This document shows, in pieces, positions 36,083-44,412 of a stretch of DNA of 64,000 nucleotides. Both the position numbers and the translations under genes were made by a program. The stretch's first letter is position 1. Every line of letters starts with the position of its first letter. Source of the DNA: an uncultured Paracoccaceae bacterium (GTDB taxonomy: Bacteria; Pseudomonadota; Alphaproteobacteria; Rhodobacterales; Rhodobacteraceae); NCBI GenBank assembly GCA_951812615.1, contig CATOSU010000002.1, forward strand, positions 744,001 to 808,000, given 5' to 3'. The notes under the pieces were generated by a model, which was given only the letters and a program-made list of their open reading frames with translations, had not been told where the DNA came from and ran no database searches.

Positions 36083-37099
36083 ATGTCCGGCAGACCAACA
36101 CTAGGAAGCGTGGCCAAGGAGGCCGGTGTTTCGATTCCCACGGTCAGTCAGGTTATGCGCGGCACCGGACGGATTTCCGAGCAGACACGAAAAAAGGTGC
36201 TGCTGGCCGCCAAGAAGCTGCACTATGTCCCGGACTCGCGTGCGGCCTCGATCCGGTCGGGCGAAAACAGAGAAATCGGGTTCGTCATCAACCAGCTGCT
36301 GAACCCTTTCAACGCCGAGGTCATCAGCGGTGTCGTCGATCTTCTTGATGCCGAAGGATACCTGGTCTCGATCCTCGACACCCGCGATGATGCGGGCCGT
36401 CAGGGTCGTCAGCTGGAGGCATTCATCCGCAACGGGCGGGGAGGGCTTTTGTGGGTGCCTGCGCTGGACACGCCGAACGAGACATTTGAACTCTTGCGCG
36501 CGCACCGGACCCCGACGGTCACCTTTCTGCGTCCGGCGGGAAAGGAATTCGACCACGTGGGCATTCGCAATGCTGAAGCAACGGCAACGGCGACGACTTA
36601 TCTGGCCGATCTTGGCCACCGGCATATCGCGTATCTTGGCGGAACTGACATGACGTTCGTGCGCAAGGAACGGATCGCAGGTTTTCAATCGGCGATGGCA
36701 GCGCGCGAATTGGGCGAAGGTGTCGTTTGGTCGTCCGAGGACAACAAGCGCGCCGGCATGGAGGCCTTGATCGCGCTTCGCAAGGCACATCCCGAGATTA
36801 CGGCCGTGGTGTGCAACGGGGATATGGTGGCGCTCGGGGCCTGCCTCGCGCTCATCCGCTCAGGTCTTCGCCCGGGACACGATTTGTCAGTTGTCGGCTT
36901 CGACGACATTGACGACGCCGCGGTCGCCACGCCATCTCTCACGACGATGGCCGTCTCGCCGAAAAAAATCGGAAGAAAACTGGCCCGAGTGTTGCTGGAG
37001 CGTATTCGCGACCCGGGTATGCCTATGATATTCTCCGAAGTTTCTGCGGAACTTGTCGTCAGGGAAACGACCGGTGCACCGGCCGGGCCCGGCCAATAG
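36083..37099 (+). CDS. LacI-family transcriptional regulator
   Basis: 338 aa from ATG 36083; longer frames from 36008 or 36062 add non-conserved residues. Helix-turn-helix and hinge: TLGSVAKEAGVSIPTVSQVMRGTG ... AASIRSGENR (each within the first 65 aa), then periplasmic-binding-type effector domain (IGFVINQLLNPF, DHVGIRNAEA, VVGFDDIDDAAVATPSLTTM). Divergent from the sugar operon, which it most likely represses until the transported glycoside or its product is present. Confidence 0.9.
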   Translation: MSGRPTLGSVAKEAGVSIPTVSQVMRGTGRISEQTRKKVLLAAKKLHYVPDSRAASIRSGENREIGFVINQLLNPFNAEVISGVVDLLDAEGYLVSILDTRDDAGRQGRQLEAFIRNGRGGLLWVPALDTPNETFELLRAHRTPTVTFLRPAGKEFDHVGIRNAEATATATTYLADLGHRHIAYLGGTDMTFVRKERIAGFQSAMAARELGEGVVWSSEDNKRAGMEALIALRKAHPEITAVVCNGDMVALGACLALIRSGLRPGHDLSVVGFDDIDDAAVATPSLTTMAVSPKKIGRKLARVLLERIRDPGMPMIFSEVSAELVVRETTGAPAGPGQ

Positions 37100-37663
37100 C
37101 GCAACCGGACATTGGGTCAGTTATTCGGCGTTGTATCGGGTGCGCACAACCAACGATTTGCGGCTTTGGCAGGCAATGCAAGGGCGTCTTCGACGTGTCT
37201 CGCATGGGACAAAGGCTCTCGAGGGAAATCCCAAGGGCGGGCGTTTGCAACGCCGGCATCATCCGCCTCTTTGGGCTCTTCGGGTGCATTCGCCGGGCAA
37301 GGCTCCGACGGCTGGTCCGGGATGAACCGCCGTTCGCTGCGCAATGCTTGAGGTTGCACTGCGCGGGACAAAGCTGCCAATCCATATGTGTGGGGTGGAG
37401 GCCGGGACCTGACCGGACAGGATCACGCAACGTTCGGTACCGGATGCAGGGCGGCTTCACGAATCGAAGGGTTAACGCCATGAAAAGCAGGGGTTTGAGC
37501 GATGCACGGGCTGTACACAGGACGTGCACAACTCGTGCACCGCTCTGTACAGTTTGAGGCGAAACGGCGTGGTTAACGCAGCGTGCGGTGGTGTTTGTTA
37601 AGAAAGGGTGAACGCCTGATGTGCGGACAATACGGACTTCGGATTTTCCGCCGACCGGGCAGT
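37100..37663. other. Repeat-rich non-coding region between convergent genes
   Basis: 564 bp between the 3' ends of the LacI gene and the amidohydrolase gene. It contains one copy of a 39-bp dispersed repeat (37273-37311), GGTTAACGC twice (near 37470 and 37571), and around 37517-37556 nested repeats of CTGTACA and CGTGCAC. Several overlapping frames exist but none has a recognisable product, so I treat it as non-coding. Confidence 0.45.
37273..37311 (+). repeat. 39-bp direct repeat, copy 1
   Basis: Begins GGGCTCTTCGGGTGCATTCG and ends CCGACGG. Matches 39522-39560 at 37 of 39 positions in the same orientation; the two copies flank the amidohydrolase gene. Confidence 0.75.
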
Positions 37664-39439
37664 CTAGTTGTGATTGTGCCCGAGGAAGTGAGTCATTGGT
37701 TCCCGTCCGTGATCGACATCCTCGTTCCCGTGAATCGCCCGAGCATAGACAATCTCGCCGCCCAGAATCGTGTGCGTCACCAGTGTGTCACCAACGTCCG
37801 TCACCGGGATTTCAAAGAGGTTTTGATCGAGCACAATCATATCGGCAAACTTGCCCGGTTCGATACTGCCGATCTTGTCATCTGCGCCAAGAATTTTCGC
37901 GCTGTTGATCGTCGTGACTGCGACAGCCTGTTTAAGTGTGATCGCCTCGTCAGGATTGAGCGCCCCCATCTCCGGCATTTCAGGATTCACCCGAGTGACA
38001 AATCCCTCAATGGCGGGAAACGGGTTAGGTGTCGGTTGGGCAGTCAGCCAGTCCGAACCATGGCCGACGACGATCCCTGCATCAATCGCCGAACGGACCT
38101 TGAACATGCTGTTGTAACGGTCGTCGCCAATTTGTTGCGGGTAAGAGCCTTCGACCCCCGGATGGGGATATGGAATATGCGGCGAGAAATCCATTTCCAC
38201 ATTTTGAAGTGCCGCAAGGCGGGTGATGTCATCCTCGGTAATCATCCAGTTATGTGCGACCTTATGTTTGGTTCCGGTTTCGCCATTGGCTTCCTTCATC
38301 GCTTCCAACGCGTCGATGACACGCCGGATGGAACCTTCGCCGATGGAATGGATGTGCAGTCCGACACCCATCTTGTCGAACTTGATGAAATCGTCGCGAT
38401 ATTGCTCGTAGCTCAGCAACGTGTCACCAAGAAACCCGGACCCGTCCTCGTAAGGTTCAATCAGAAGTGAGGTTCGCGCACCGGGACTGCCGTCGGAAAA
38501 GATTTTGACATAGTCTGGATAGACAAGGTTGGTCTGGTACTTCGCCCGGTTCTGTATCTGGCCTTCAATGTCTTCAAGAGTATAGGCAAGATTCAGAGTG
38601 GTGCGCCAATCCCAGCTCACAAAGACCCGCTGGTGCAGATAGCCTTCCCCTTCAAGCAACTGCAAGGCGTCAAGCGGCGCGCGATGGCCTTCTGCGGTTT
38701 GCTGTGACGTGATGCCGTACGACAAGAACATGTCGAAGATGTCGTAGATCGGTTCAGCATATTCCTGGGCACTTGCCTGAGGGATCACTCGTTCGATCAG
38801 TTGCATCCCCAACTCGCGCAAAGTGCCGGTTGGCTCCCCGGTATCGGGGTCCTTGAGTATGACGACCGAACTGTCTGACGGAGTGTCTTTGTCGATGCCC
38901 GCCAACTCAAGGGCTTTCGAATTCACCCAGAATGTGTGTCCGGTTTGGTCCAGAAGGGCCACCGGCCTGTCGGGAATGATCTCATCCAGAAGCTCCTTGG
39001 AGGGCGCGTCGTCTTCAAACAGCCCCAGATGCCATTGCCCCGCCAGTATCCACTCCTTGTCGGGATTTGCATCAGCGTAGGCTTTTACCTCGGCAAGGAT
39101 TGCGTCGACATTGTCGGGCTGGGACAATGACAGATTCATGTCGCCATACCACGGCGTGATGAATGGATGCGTGTGCAGATCAACGGTTCCGGGCATCACG
39201 AATGCTCCACCCAGATCGACAACCTTGACGCCTTCACCGGCGGCCGCCATCGCATCATCGTTGGAACCGACAGCGACAAATTTGTCACCGGAAATCGCAA
39301 CCGCTTCGGCCCAAGGTTGAGAGGCGTTCACGGTATAGATTTTCCCGTTGGTGTAGACAGTATCGGCTGATTGAGCCGAGGCTGGACCGGCCAAGGTCGC
39401 CGCAAAAATGGTCGAAGAAAAAACGAAGCCTCTGGTCAT
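37664..39439 (-). CDS. Exported amidohydrolase (amidohydrolase-3 / YtcJ-like)
   Basis: 591 aa from ATG 39439 (MTRGFVFSSTIFAATLAGPASAQ, a signal peptide), with GAGAGAAG upstream. Metal-site motif VDLHTHPF near the N-terminus, further His in LHIHSIGEGSIR and HNWMITEDD, Asp in VVGHGSDW. N- and C-terminal urease-like sandwich (YTNGKIYTVN; GKFADMIVLDQNLFEI). Such YtcJ-like enzymes hydrolyse amide or carbamate bonds; substrate unknown. It stands alone, convergent with the lacI-type gene, and is flanked by the two copies of the 39-bp repeat. Confidence 0.88.
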   Translation of the reverse strand: MTRGFVFSSTIFAATLAGPASAQSADTVYTNGKIYTVNASQPWAEAVAISGDKFVAVGSNDDAMAAAGEGVKVVDLGGAFVMPGTVDLHTHPFITPWYGDMNLSLSQPDNVDAILAEVKAYADANPDKEWILAGQWHLGLFEDDAPSKELLDEIIPDRPVALLDQTGHTFWVNSKALELAGIDKDTPSDSSVVILKDPDTGEPTGTLRELGMQLIERVIPQASAQEYAEPIYDIFDMFLSYGITSQQTAEGHRAPLDALQLLEGEGYLHQRVFVSWDWRTTLNLAYTLEDIEGQIQNRAKYQTNLVYPDYVKIFSDGSPGARTSLLIEPYEDGSGFLGDTLLSYEQYRDDFIKFDKMGVGLHIHSIGEGSIRRVIDALEAMKEANGETGTKHKVAHNWMITEDDITRLAALQNVEMDFSPHIPYPHPGVEGSYPQQIGDDRYNSMFKVRSAIDAGIVVGHGSDWLTAQPTPNPFPAIEGFVTRVNPEMPEMGALNPDEAITLKQAVAVTTINSAKILGADDKIGSIEPGKFADMIVLDQNLFEIPVTDVGDTLVTHTILGGEIVYARAIHGNEDVDHGREPMTHFLGHNHN

Positions 39440-39521
39440 CAACACTTCTCTCGATTGCTGGCTCCTCAATGTAGCGGGTTTGTTCGCAATCGCAAAATGC
39501 TTTGAATTCGAGGGCGGCTCT

Positions 39522-39560
39522 GGGCTCTTCGGGTGCATTCGCCGCGCAAGGCGCCGACGG
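39522..39560 (+). repeat. 39-bp direct repeat, copy 2
   Basis: 37 of 39 bases identical to 37273-37311, same orientation. Lies 83 bp upstream of the amidohydrolase start, so it may overlap its promoter region. Confidence 0.75.
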
Positions 39561-39650
39561 TTTTTTCGGGTTCGGCCTTGTGGCCTCTTTGGGTGTCTGT
39601 TTGCGGCACGCACGCTTGCCGGTCTGAGAGGGCCCGGGCACTGCTGGCCG

Positions 39651-40340
39651 TTACTCGATCACCAGTTCGCCTTCGTTGGAGAGAATAATCTCGACCGTTC
39701 GCATGTAGTGGTTGCGGATGCGTTCAGCGGCCAGATCACCGTTGCGCGCAAGGGCGGCATCCTGAATATCGCGATGCTCGCCCAGGTCGTCGCGCGGGCT
39801 GGTCAGATAATGCACGGCAATCCGGCGGTATCTGCGGGCCTGGAGTTCCAGGATTGAGCGAAATTCAAGCAGCTTGGGCAATTTGCATTCTGATACAAGC
39901 TGTTCGTGGAACCGGATATGATACTGTTCCCAGGTCGGGTCCACCTCGCCGTCGGGGCCAAGTTTGCTGCGCTTGGTCAGGGCGTGGAAGGCGGCCAGAA
40001 CCCGGCCCTCCCAAAGCTCATCACCGTGGGCGATGCTTTCCCGCAGGGCCAGCGCGTCGAACTCGCTGCGCAGCCTGGCAATCTCGGTAAGATCGGCGCT
40101 GGAAACCGGCGAGACGCGATAGCCTTTGCGCTGTTCAGCGACGACCAACCCCTGAGAGGCGAGATGCATCAGCGCCTCGCGCAGGGGCGAGATGCCGATC
40201 TCGTATTCCTCCCGCAGGGAATCGAACCGCAGCCGTTCGCCAGGCGCAAGCCGGCCGGCGACGATGTCCTCGCGCAGCATGTCGAGAATGCGCGCGGTGC
40301 GCGTTGGCGGTGCTTCTTGTGTTACCTGCAGGTTCTGCAC
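39651..40340 (-). CDS. GntR-family regulator (FCD domain)
   Basis: 229 aa if started at GTG 40340 (VQNLQVTQEAPP), which has AGAGGAC upstream; a 17-codon longer frame from 40391 lacks a ribosome binding site. Winged helix ILDMLREDIVAGRLAPGERL and SPLREALMHLASQGLV; FCD domain with YHIRFHEQLVSEC and EHRDIQDAAL. Divergent from the aromatic ring-cleavage operon and its probable regulator. Confidence 0.88.
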   Translation of the reverse strand: MQNLQVTQEAPPTRTARILDMLREDIVAGRLAPGERLRFDSLREEYEIGISPLREALMHLASQGLVVAEQRKGYRVSPVSSADLTEIARLRSEFDALALRESIAHGDELWEGRVLAAFHALTKRSKLGPDGEVDPTWEQYHIRFHEQLVSECKLPKLLEFRSILELQARRYRRIAVHYLTSPRDDLGEHRDIQDAALARNGDLAAERIRNHYMRTVEIILSNEGELVIE

Positions 40341-40557
40341 CTTGGTTGTCCTCTGAGCGCGTCCGAAATGCCAGCATAGGGCGGCTTCCAATTAACCGCA
40401 ATAAACAGGAAAAAGAAAGATTTTTTCCGCAAATGATATTTTTTTGGAAAATTGGTTGATACTTGGAAACTCTTGCTGCAAGCATAGAGGCAAGGCGCGA
40501 TTCGCAGCTTTGCTACCGGAGGAGAAGGTGGGCGCTGCCGATGACGGGAGGACCACC

Positions 40558-42129
40558 ATGCCGAATTCCAACTTTGACTATGATGTCGCCATCGTGGGGT
40601 GCGGCCCGGTCGGGCAGCTCCTGGCGATGCTTCTGGGGCAGAATGGCCACCGGGTCGCAATCCTTGAGCGCCACCCGGAATTCTACCCGTTGCCGCGGGC
40701 TGTGACGTTTGACGACGAAACCGCGCGGACACTGGCCAGTATCGGGTTTGATCCCGACAGCGATTCCAAGATGGAGTTCCATGACGCCGACTATTTCCTG
40801 AAGAGCGGCAAGAAAGAGATCCTGCAACAGCTCAACTGGCGCGGTGAGCAGCCCACCGGCTGGCATCGCTGGTACTGGTTCAACCTGCCTGAATTGCAGG
40901 TCCGGTTTCAGGCGATGCTGGACACGATGCCGACGGTCTCGCTGCACCGGGCGTTTGATGTTGAAGGCGCTGCGCAGTTTGACGATCACGTGAAGATAGA
41001 CGGGACCAGCAGTGCCGGCGGGACACCTGAAAAGAAGAGCGTGACAGCGAAATTCATGATTGGCGCCGACGGGGCGAATTCGATCGTGCGCGAGTTGATC
41101 GGCTCGGAAATGGAAGACCTCGGGTTCTTCTATGACTGGCTGATCATCGACATCATCAATACCGGGAATGTCGTGTACGACCCGCCGATCTGGCAGTTCT
41201 GCGACCCGGCGCGGCCGCAGACATTGGTGCCCGGTGGCCCGGGGCGGCGGCGTTGGGAAATCATGCTGCTGCCGGGCGAAACAGCCGAGGACATCGGCAA
41301 TGAAGACTCCTGCTGGAAATTCATGGAACCCTGGGGGTCGAACCCGTCAAATTGCGAATTGGAGCGGTTCGCAGTGTGGCGGTTCCAGGCGAAATGGGCC
41401 GACACATGGAGCAAGGGCCGCATGGCCATCGCAGGCGACGCCGCGCATCTGACCCCGCCTTTTGCCGGGCAGGGAATGTGTGCCGGTTTCCGGGATGCGG
41501 TGAACCTGGCGTGGCGTCTGAACCTGATCCTGAAGGGCGGGGCTTCGCCGGATTTGCTGAATGACTATGGCCCCGAGCGGATCGAACAGACCAAATACTG
41601 GATCAATGTGGCCGTCGAGATCGGCAAGGTGATCTGTGTGCTGGATCCCGAAGAGGCGGCGGCGCGAGATGCCGCCATGCTCGCCGCGATGGAGGATCCC
41701 TCGCTGGCGCCCCCCCCGCCGCCGCCGCCTGCCCTGGGGCCGGGCAACTGGGTGGAAAGCCCCGGCGCGTCGATGCTGTCACAGCAGGGCCGGGTGTCGG
41801 TTGATGACAAACATGGCAGGTTCGACGAATTCGTTAATCGCGGGTGGCACTTGATCGGCCTGGACTGTGACCCCGAGGCCGGACTGTCGGCAGAGGCCAA
41901 GGCGGACTTTGCCACCATTGGCGGATCCGCGGTGCGGATCACCACCCAACCGGAATCCGGGGTCATGCATGACGCCAAGGGGACCTATGCCAACTGGTTC
42001 GCGGAACTGGGCGCCGACGTGGTTCTGGTGCGCCCCGACCAATATGTCGCGTTCTCATCCAAGGCGGGCAACGTCGCCGAAAACATCGGCGCGGTTCTCG
42101 ACAGTCTGCGGCTGACCGTTGACGCCTGA
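40558..42129 (+). CDS. FAD-dependent aromatic monooxygenase (MhpA-like)
   Basis: 523 aa from ATG 40558 with GGGAGGA upstream; 38 upstream codons are non-conserved. FAD motifs: VAIVGCGPVGQLLAMLLGQNG (GxGxxG; ~9-27), GADGANSIVRELIG (DG motif) and IAGDAAHLTPPFAGQGM. Resembles 3-(3-hydroxyphenyl)propionate hydroxylases and other class A flavoprotein hydroxylases, with a C-terminal thioredoxin-like domain (from ~420). A run of seven Pro (after ~385), coded by a C8 tract at 41710-41717, links the parts. Adds a hydroxyl to a phenolic ring before cleavage by the downstream dioxygenase. Confidence 0.88.
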   Translation: MPNSNFDYDVAIVGCGPVGQLLAMLLGQNGHRVAILERHPEFYPLPRAVTFDDETARTLASIGFDPDSDSKMEFHDADYFLKSGKKEILQQLNWRGEQPTGWHRWYWFNLPELQVRFQAMLDTMPTVSLHRAFDVEGAAQFDDHVKIDGTSSAGGTPEKKSVTAKFMIGADGANSIVRELIGSEMEDLGFFYDWLIIDIINTGNVVYDPPIWQFCDPARPQTLVPGGPGRRRWEIMLLPGETAEDIGNEDSCWKFMEPWGSNPSNCELERFAVWRFQAKWADTWSKGRMAIAGDAAHLTPPFAGQGMCAGFRDAVNLAWRLNLILKGGASPDLLNDYGPERIEQTKYWINVAVEIGKVICVLDPEEAAARDAAMLAAMEDPSLAPPPPPPPALGPGNWVESPGASMLSQQGRVSVDDKHGRFDEFVNRGWHLIGLDCDPEAGLSAEAKADFATIGGSAVRITTQPESGVMHDAKGTYANWFAELGADVVLVRPDQYVAFSSKAGNVAENIGAVLDSLRLTVDA

Positions 42130-42186
42130 TCCAATCCGGCGCTCGCCAGGATTTCCGGCGATGGGCCATACCTAGAAGGAAATACA

Positions 42187-43026
42187 ATGCGTTATCGTGC
42201 ATATTCCCGCGACGGGGTTGTTGGGCTTGCGGCTGCGAACAAGAATGAATGGTTCGATCTCGGCGATACGTCTCTGGTCGCTCTGATTGCGGCAGGCCAG
42301 GCCGGGGACGCTTCGATCGCCGAAGGCAAACCAACGATTGATCTGAACACCGTACAGCTTTTGCCGCCGATCCCGCGTCCGGGCAAATTTGTCTGTGTCG
42401 GCCTGAACTATGTCGATCACGCGGCGGAAAGCCCCTACAAGGATGTGCCGGACTACCCGACCTTCTTTACCCGTTTTGCCTCGTCCCTGATTGCGGATGG
42501 TGATCCGATCATCCGCCCACAATGTAGCCACGAGCTGGATTTCGAAGGCGAGTTGGTCGTTGTCGTGGGCAAAGAAGCGCGCCACGTCAGAGAAGAAGAC
42601 GCGCTGGATTATGTCGCCGGGTATTCGATCTTCAACGACGGTTCGATCCGCAACTATCAGTTCCTGGCCCCGCAATGGACACCGGGCAAAAACTTTGACG
42701 GCACCGGGGCCTTTGGTCCCGAATTCGTCACCGCCGACGAATTGCCCGAAGGCGCCAAGGGGCTGATGCTGGAAGTGTTCCTGAACGGCGAAAAGATGCA
42801 GTCGGCCTCGACCGATGCCATGGTCTTTTCGGTGGCGACGCTGATCTCCAAAGCGAGCGAGTTCATGACGCTGGAACCGGGCGATGTCATCGCCACCGGC
42901 ACACCCGCCGGAGTCGGTTTTGCCCGCGATCCGCAGGTATTCATGAAAGATGGAGATAAGGTCGAGGTCCATATTGAACAGATCGGTGTATTGTCGAACC
43001 CTGTTCTTGACGAAACCGCCGCCTGA
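42187..43026 (+). CDS. Fumarylacetoacetate hydrolase family protein
   Basis: 279 aa. FAH-fold motifs: FVCVGLNYVDHAAE, LDFEGELVVVVG (metal Glu), FNDGSIRNYQ, VIATGTPAGVGF. Family members hydrolyse C-C bonds of ring-cleavage products or hydrate/decarboxylate dienoates. Second gene of the ring-cleavage operon, where it would process the extradiol product. Confidence 0.9.
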   Translation: MRYRAYSRDGVVGLAAANKNEWFDLGDTSLVALIAAGQAGDASIAEGKPTIDLNTVQLLPPIPRPGKFVCVGLNYVDHAAESPYKDVPDYPTFFTRFASSLIADGDPIIRPQCSHELDFEGELVVVVGKEARHVREEDALDYVAGYSIFNDGSIRNYQFLAPQWTPGKNFDGTGAFGPEFVTADELPEGAKGLMLEVFLNGEKMQSASTDAMVFSVATLISKASEFMTLEPGDVIATGTPAGVGFARDPQVFMKDGDKVEVHIEQIGVLSNPVLDETAA

Positions 43027-43052
43027 GACCCGAGCCAAGGGGAGGAAAATCC

Positions 43053-43949
43053 ATGCAACCACTCGTTCAGCGGCTGACCTATGTGTCGGTCAACTCCACC
43101 GATCCCGAAGCGCTGGCGCAGGACACCGCTGACATCATCGGCGCGCGTGAGGTTGGCCGCGAGGCCGGGGCCATCCTGATGTCGTCGAATGACCGCCATG
43201 CCGAGTTGGTTATTCACAAAGATGGCAGCGACTCCTTGCGCGGTACCGGGCTTGAAGCTGTCAGCGAAGAGGCCATCGACGAGGTCAAGGCGCGTGCCGA
43301 GGCCGCGGGGCTGCGGATCCTGTCGACGACGCCTTCCCTGGAGTGCATCGATAAGTCGGTAACCTTCGCCACGTCCGAAGATCATGTGTTCGAAGTGCAC
43401 ACCGCCATGCCGCAGGACCGCGCATTGCGGTATGTTGGCCCCGGCATGCATCCCAAATGTATCGACCACATCAACTTTACCGCTCTCAATCCGGCGAAAT
43501 TCTCCGATGAAATGAACGCCAGCTGTGGGATGCTGCTCAGCCAGCGGACCACCGGGTACGAGATCAGCTGGATGAGGGCCGGCGACGGGCGCCACCATAC
43601 TGTTGCCGCAGTCAAGAGCCACGCGGCGGGGGTTCACCACATCTCGTGGGAGTTCAATGCGTTCCAGGACTTCAAAGGCCTTGGCGACCTGTTGGCGTCA
43701 CAGGACCGGCGGTTGGTCTGGGGACCGGGGCGGCATGGCGCGGGCGACAACCTGTTCCTGTATTTCCGCACTGTCGGCGGGCTCCTTTATGAGTGCATCG
43801 CCGAGATGGAGGTCATTCATGACGTCAACGAACCGCCCCGTGTGGTCGATCCCGGTGAGAACCTGTCGAACTGGAAAGTCGTGAACCAGTGGGGGGCGTT
43901 GCCACCACAGGAATGGATCGAAAACACCGCGCCGCTCGGGGCAATCTGA
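43053..43949 (+). CDS. Extradiol ring-cleavage dioxygenase (VOC family)
   Basis: 298 aa two-domain vicinal oxygen chelate protein with GGGGAGG before the ATG. Iron ligands of type I extradiol dioxygenases are recognisable in the C-terminal domain: His139 in KCIDHINF, His195/His196 in GVHHISWEF and Glu247 in LLYECIAEM. The N-terminal module (8-115) is degenerate. It would cleave a catecholic product of the upstream monooxygenase next to the hydroxyls. Confidence 0.88.
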   Translation: MQPLVQRLTYVSVNSTDPEALAQDTADIIGAREVGREAGAILMSSNDRHAELVIHKDGSDSLRGTGLEAVSEEAIDEVKARAEAAGLRILSTTPSLECIDKSVTFATSEDHVFEVHTAMPQDRALRYVGPGMHPKCIDHINFTALNPAKFSDEMNASCGMLLSQRTTGYEISWMRAGDGRHHTVAAVKSHAAGVHHISWEFNAFQDFKGLGDLLASQDRRLVWGPGRHGAGDNLFLYFRTVGGLLYECIAEMEVIHDVNEPPRVVDPGENLSNWKVVNQWGALPPQEWIENTAPLGAI

Positions 43950-43958
43950 AGGGCTGCT

Positions 43959-44327
43959 ATGTCTGACGAGTTGAAACAGGTCGAGGATGCGTTTTTCGGG
44001 GCCATGCAGCGCAATGACCCCGATACCATGGAAACGATGATGGCCGAGGACTGCGTCTATTTCCATTCCTTCGGCTCGCGGGACACGAAAGAGAGCTATC
44101 TGCAGGCCGTGCGCGACAGGAAGTTCGACTATCAGACGGTCAAGGCCGAACAGCATTCGATTGCACGGCGCGGCGATGTTGCGGTGGTAACCGGCACGAT
44201 GGTCGGAGAGGTCATTGCCGGTGGCGAGACCCGCCGCCTTAACAATGTGCGCAGCTCGGTTTGGGCAAAAGAAAACGGGAACTGGAAGCTCGTCCTGTTC
44301 CATCCCACCCCCCGGCTGGACCCCTAG
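43959..44327 (+). CDS. NTF2/SnoaL-like small protein (DUF4440 type)
   Basis: 122 aa, single cone-shaped alpha+beta domain: ELKQVEDAFFGAMQRNDPDT at the N-terminus, DCVYFHSFGSRDTKESY, and GNWKLVLFHPTPR at the end. Family members act as isomerases, lyases or ligand-binding accessory proteins. Nine bp downstream of the dioxygenase, so part of the aromatic pathway; possible role in isomerising an intermediate. Confidence 0.8.
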   Translation: MSDELKQVEDAFFGAMQRNDPDTMETMMAEDCVYFHSFGSRDTKESYLQAVRDRKFDYQTVKAEQHSIARRGDVAVVTGTMVGEVIAGGETRRLNNVRSSVWAKENGNWKLVLFHPTPRLDP

Positions 44328-44412
44328 CCGGACCGACCAAATCAACCACCGGGCTTTGTTGATCCGGTTTAATGCCGCGTTGCCTGACGCGGCAAACAGA
44401 GGAGGAATACAA

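Noticed and set aside
37059-37557. Several 80-156-aa frames in the 37.1-37.6 kb gap
   Set aside because: They overlap each other on both strands, share only the 39-bp repeat translation, and lack ribosome binding sites.
40341-40557. GntR/FCD operator in the 39.6/40.6 kb divergent gap
   Set aside because: The AT-rich gap has TTGG-containing strings but no palindrome with the spacing expected of FCD regulators, so no site is called.
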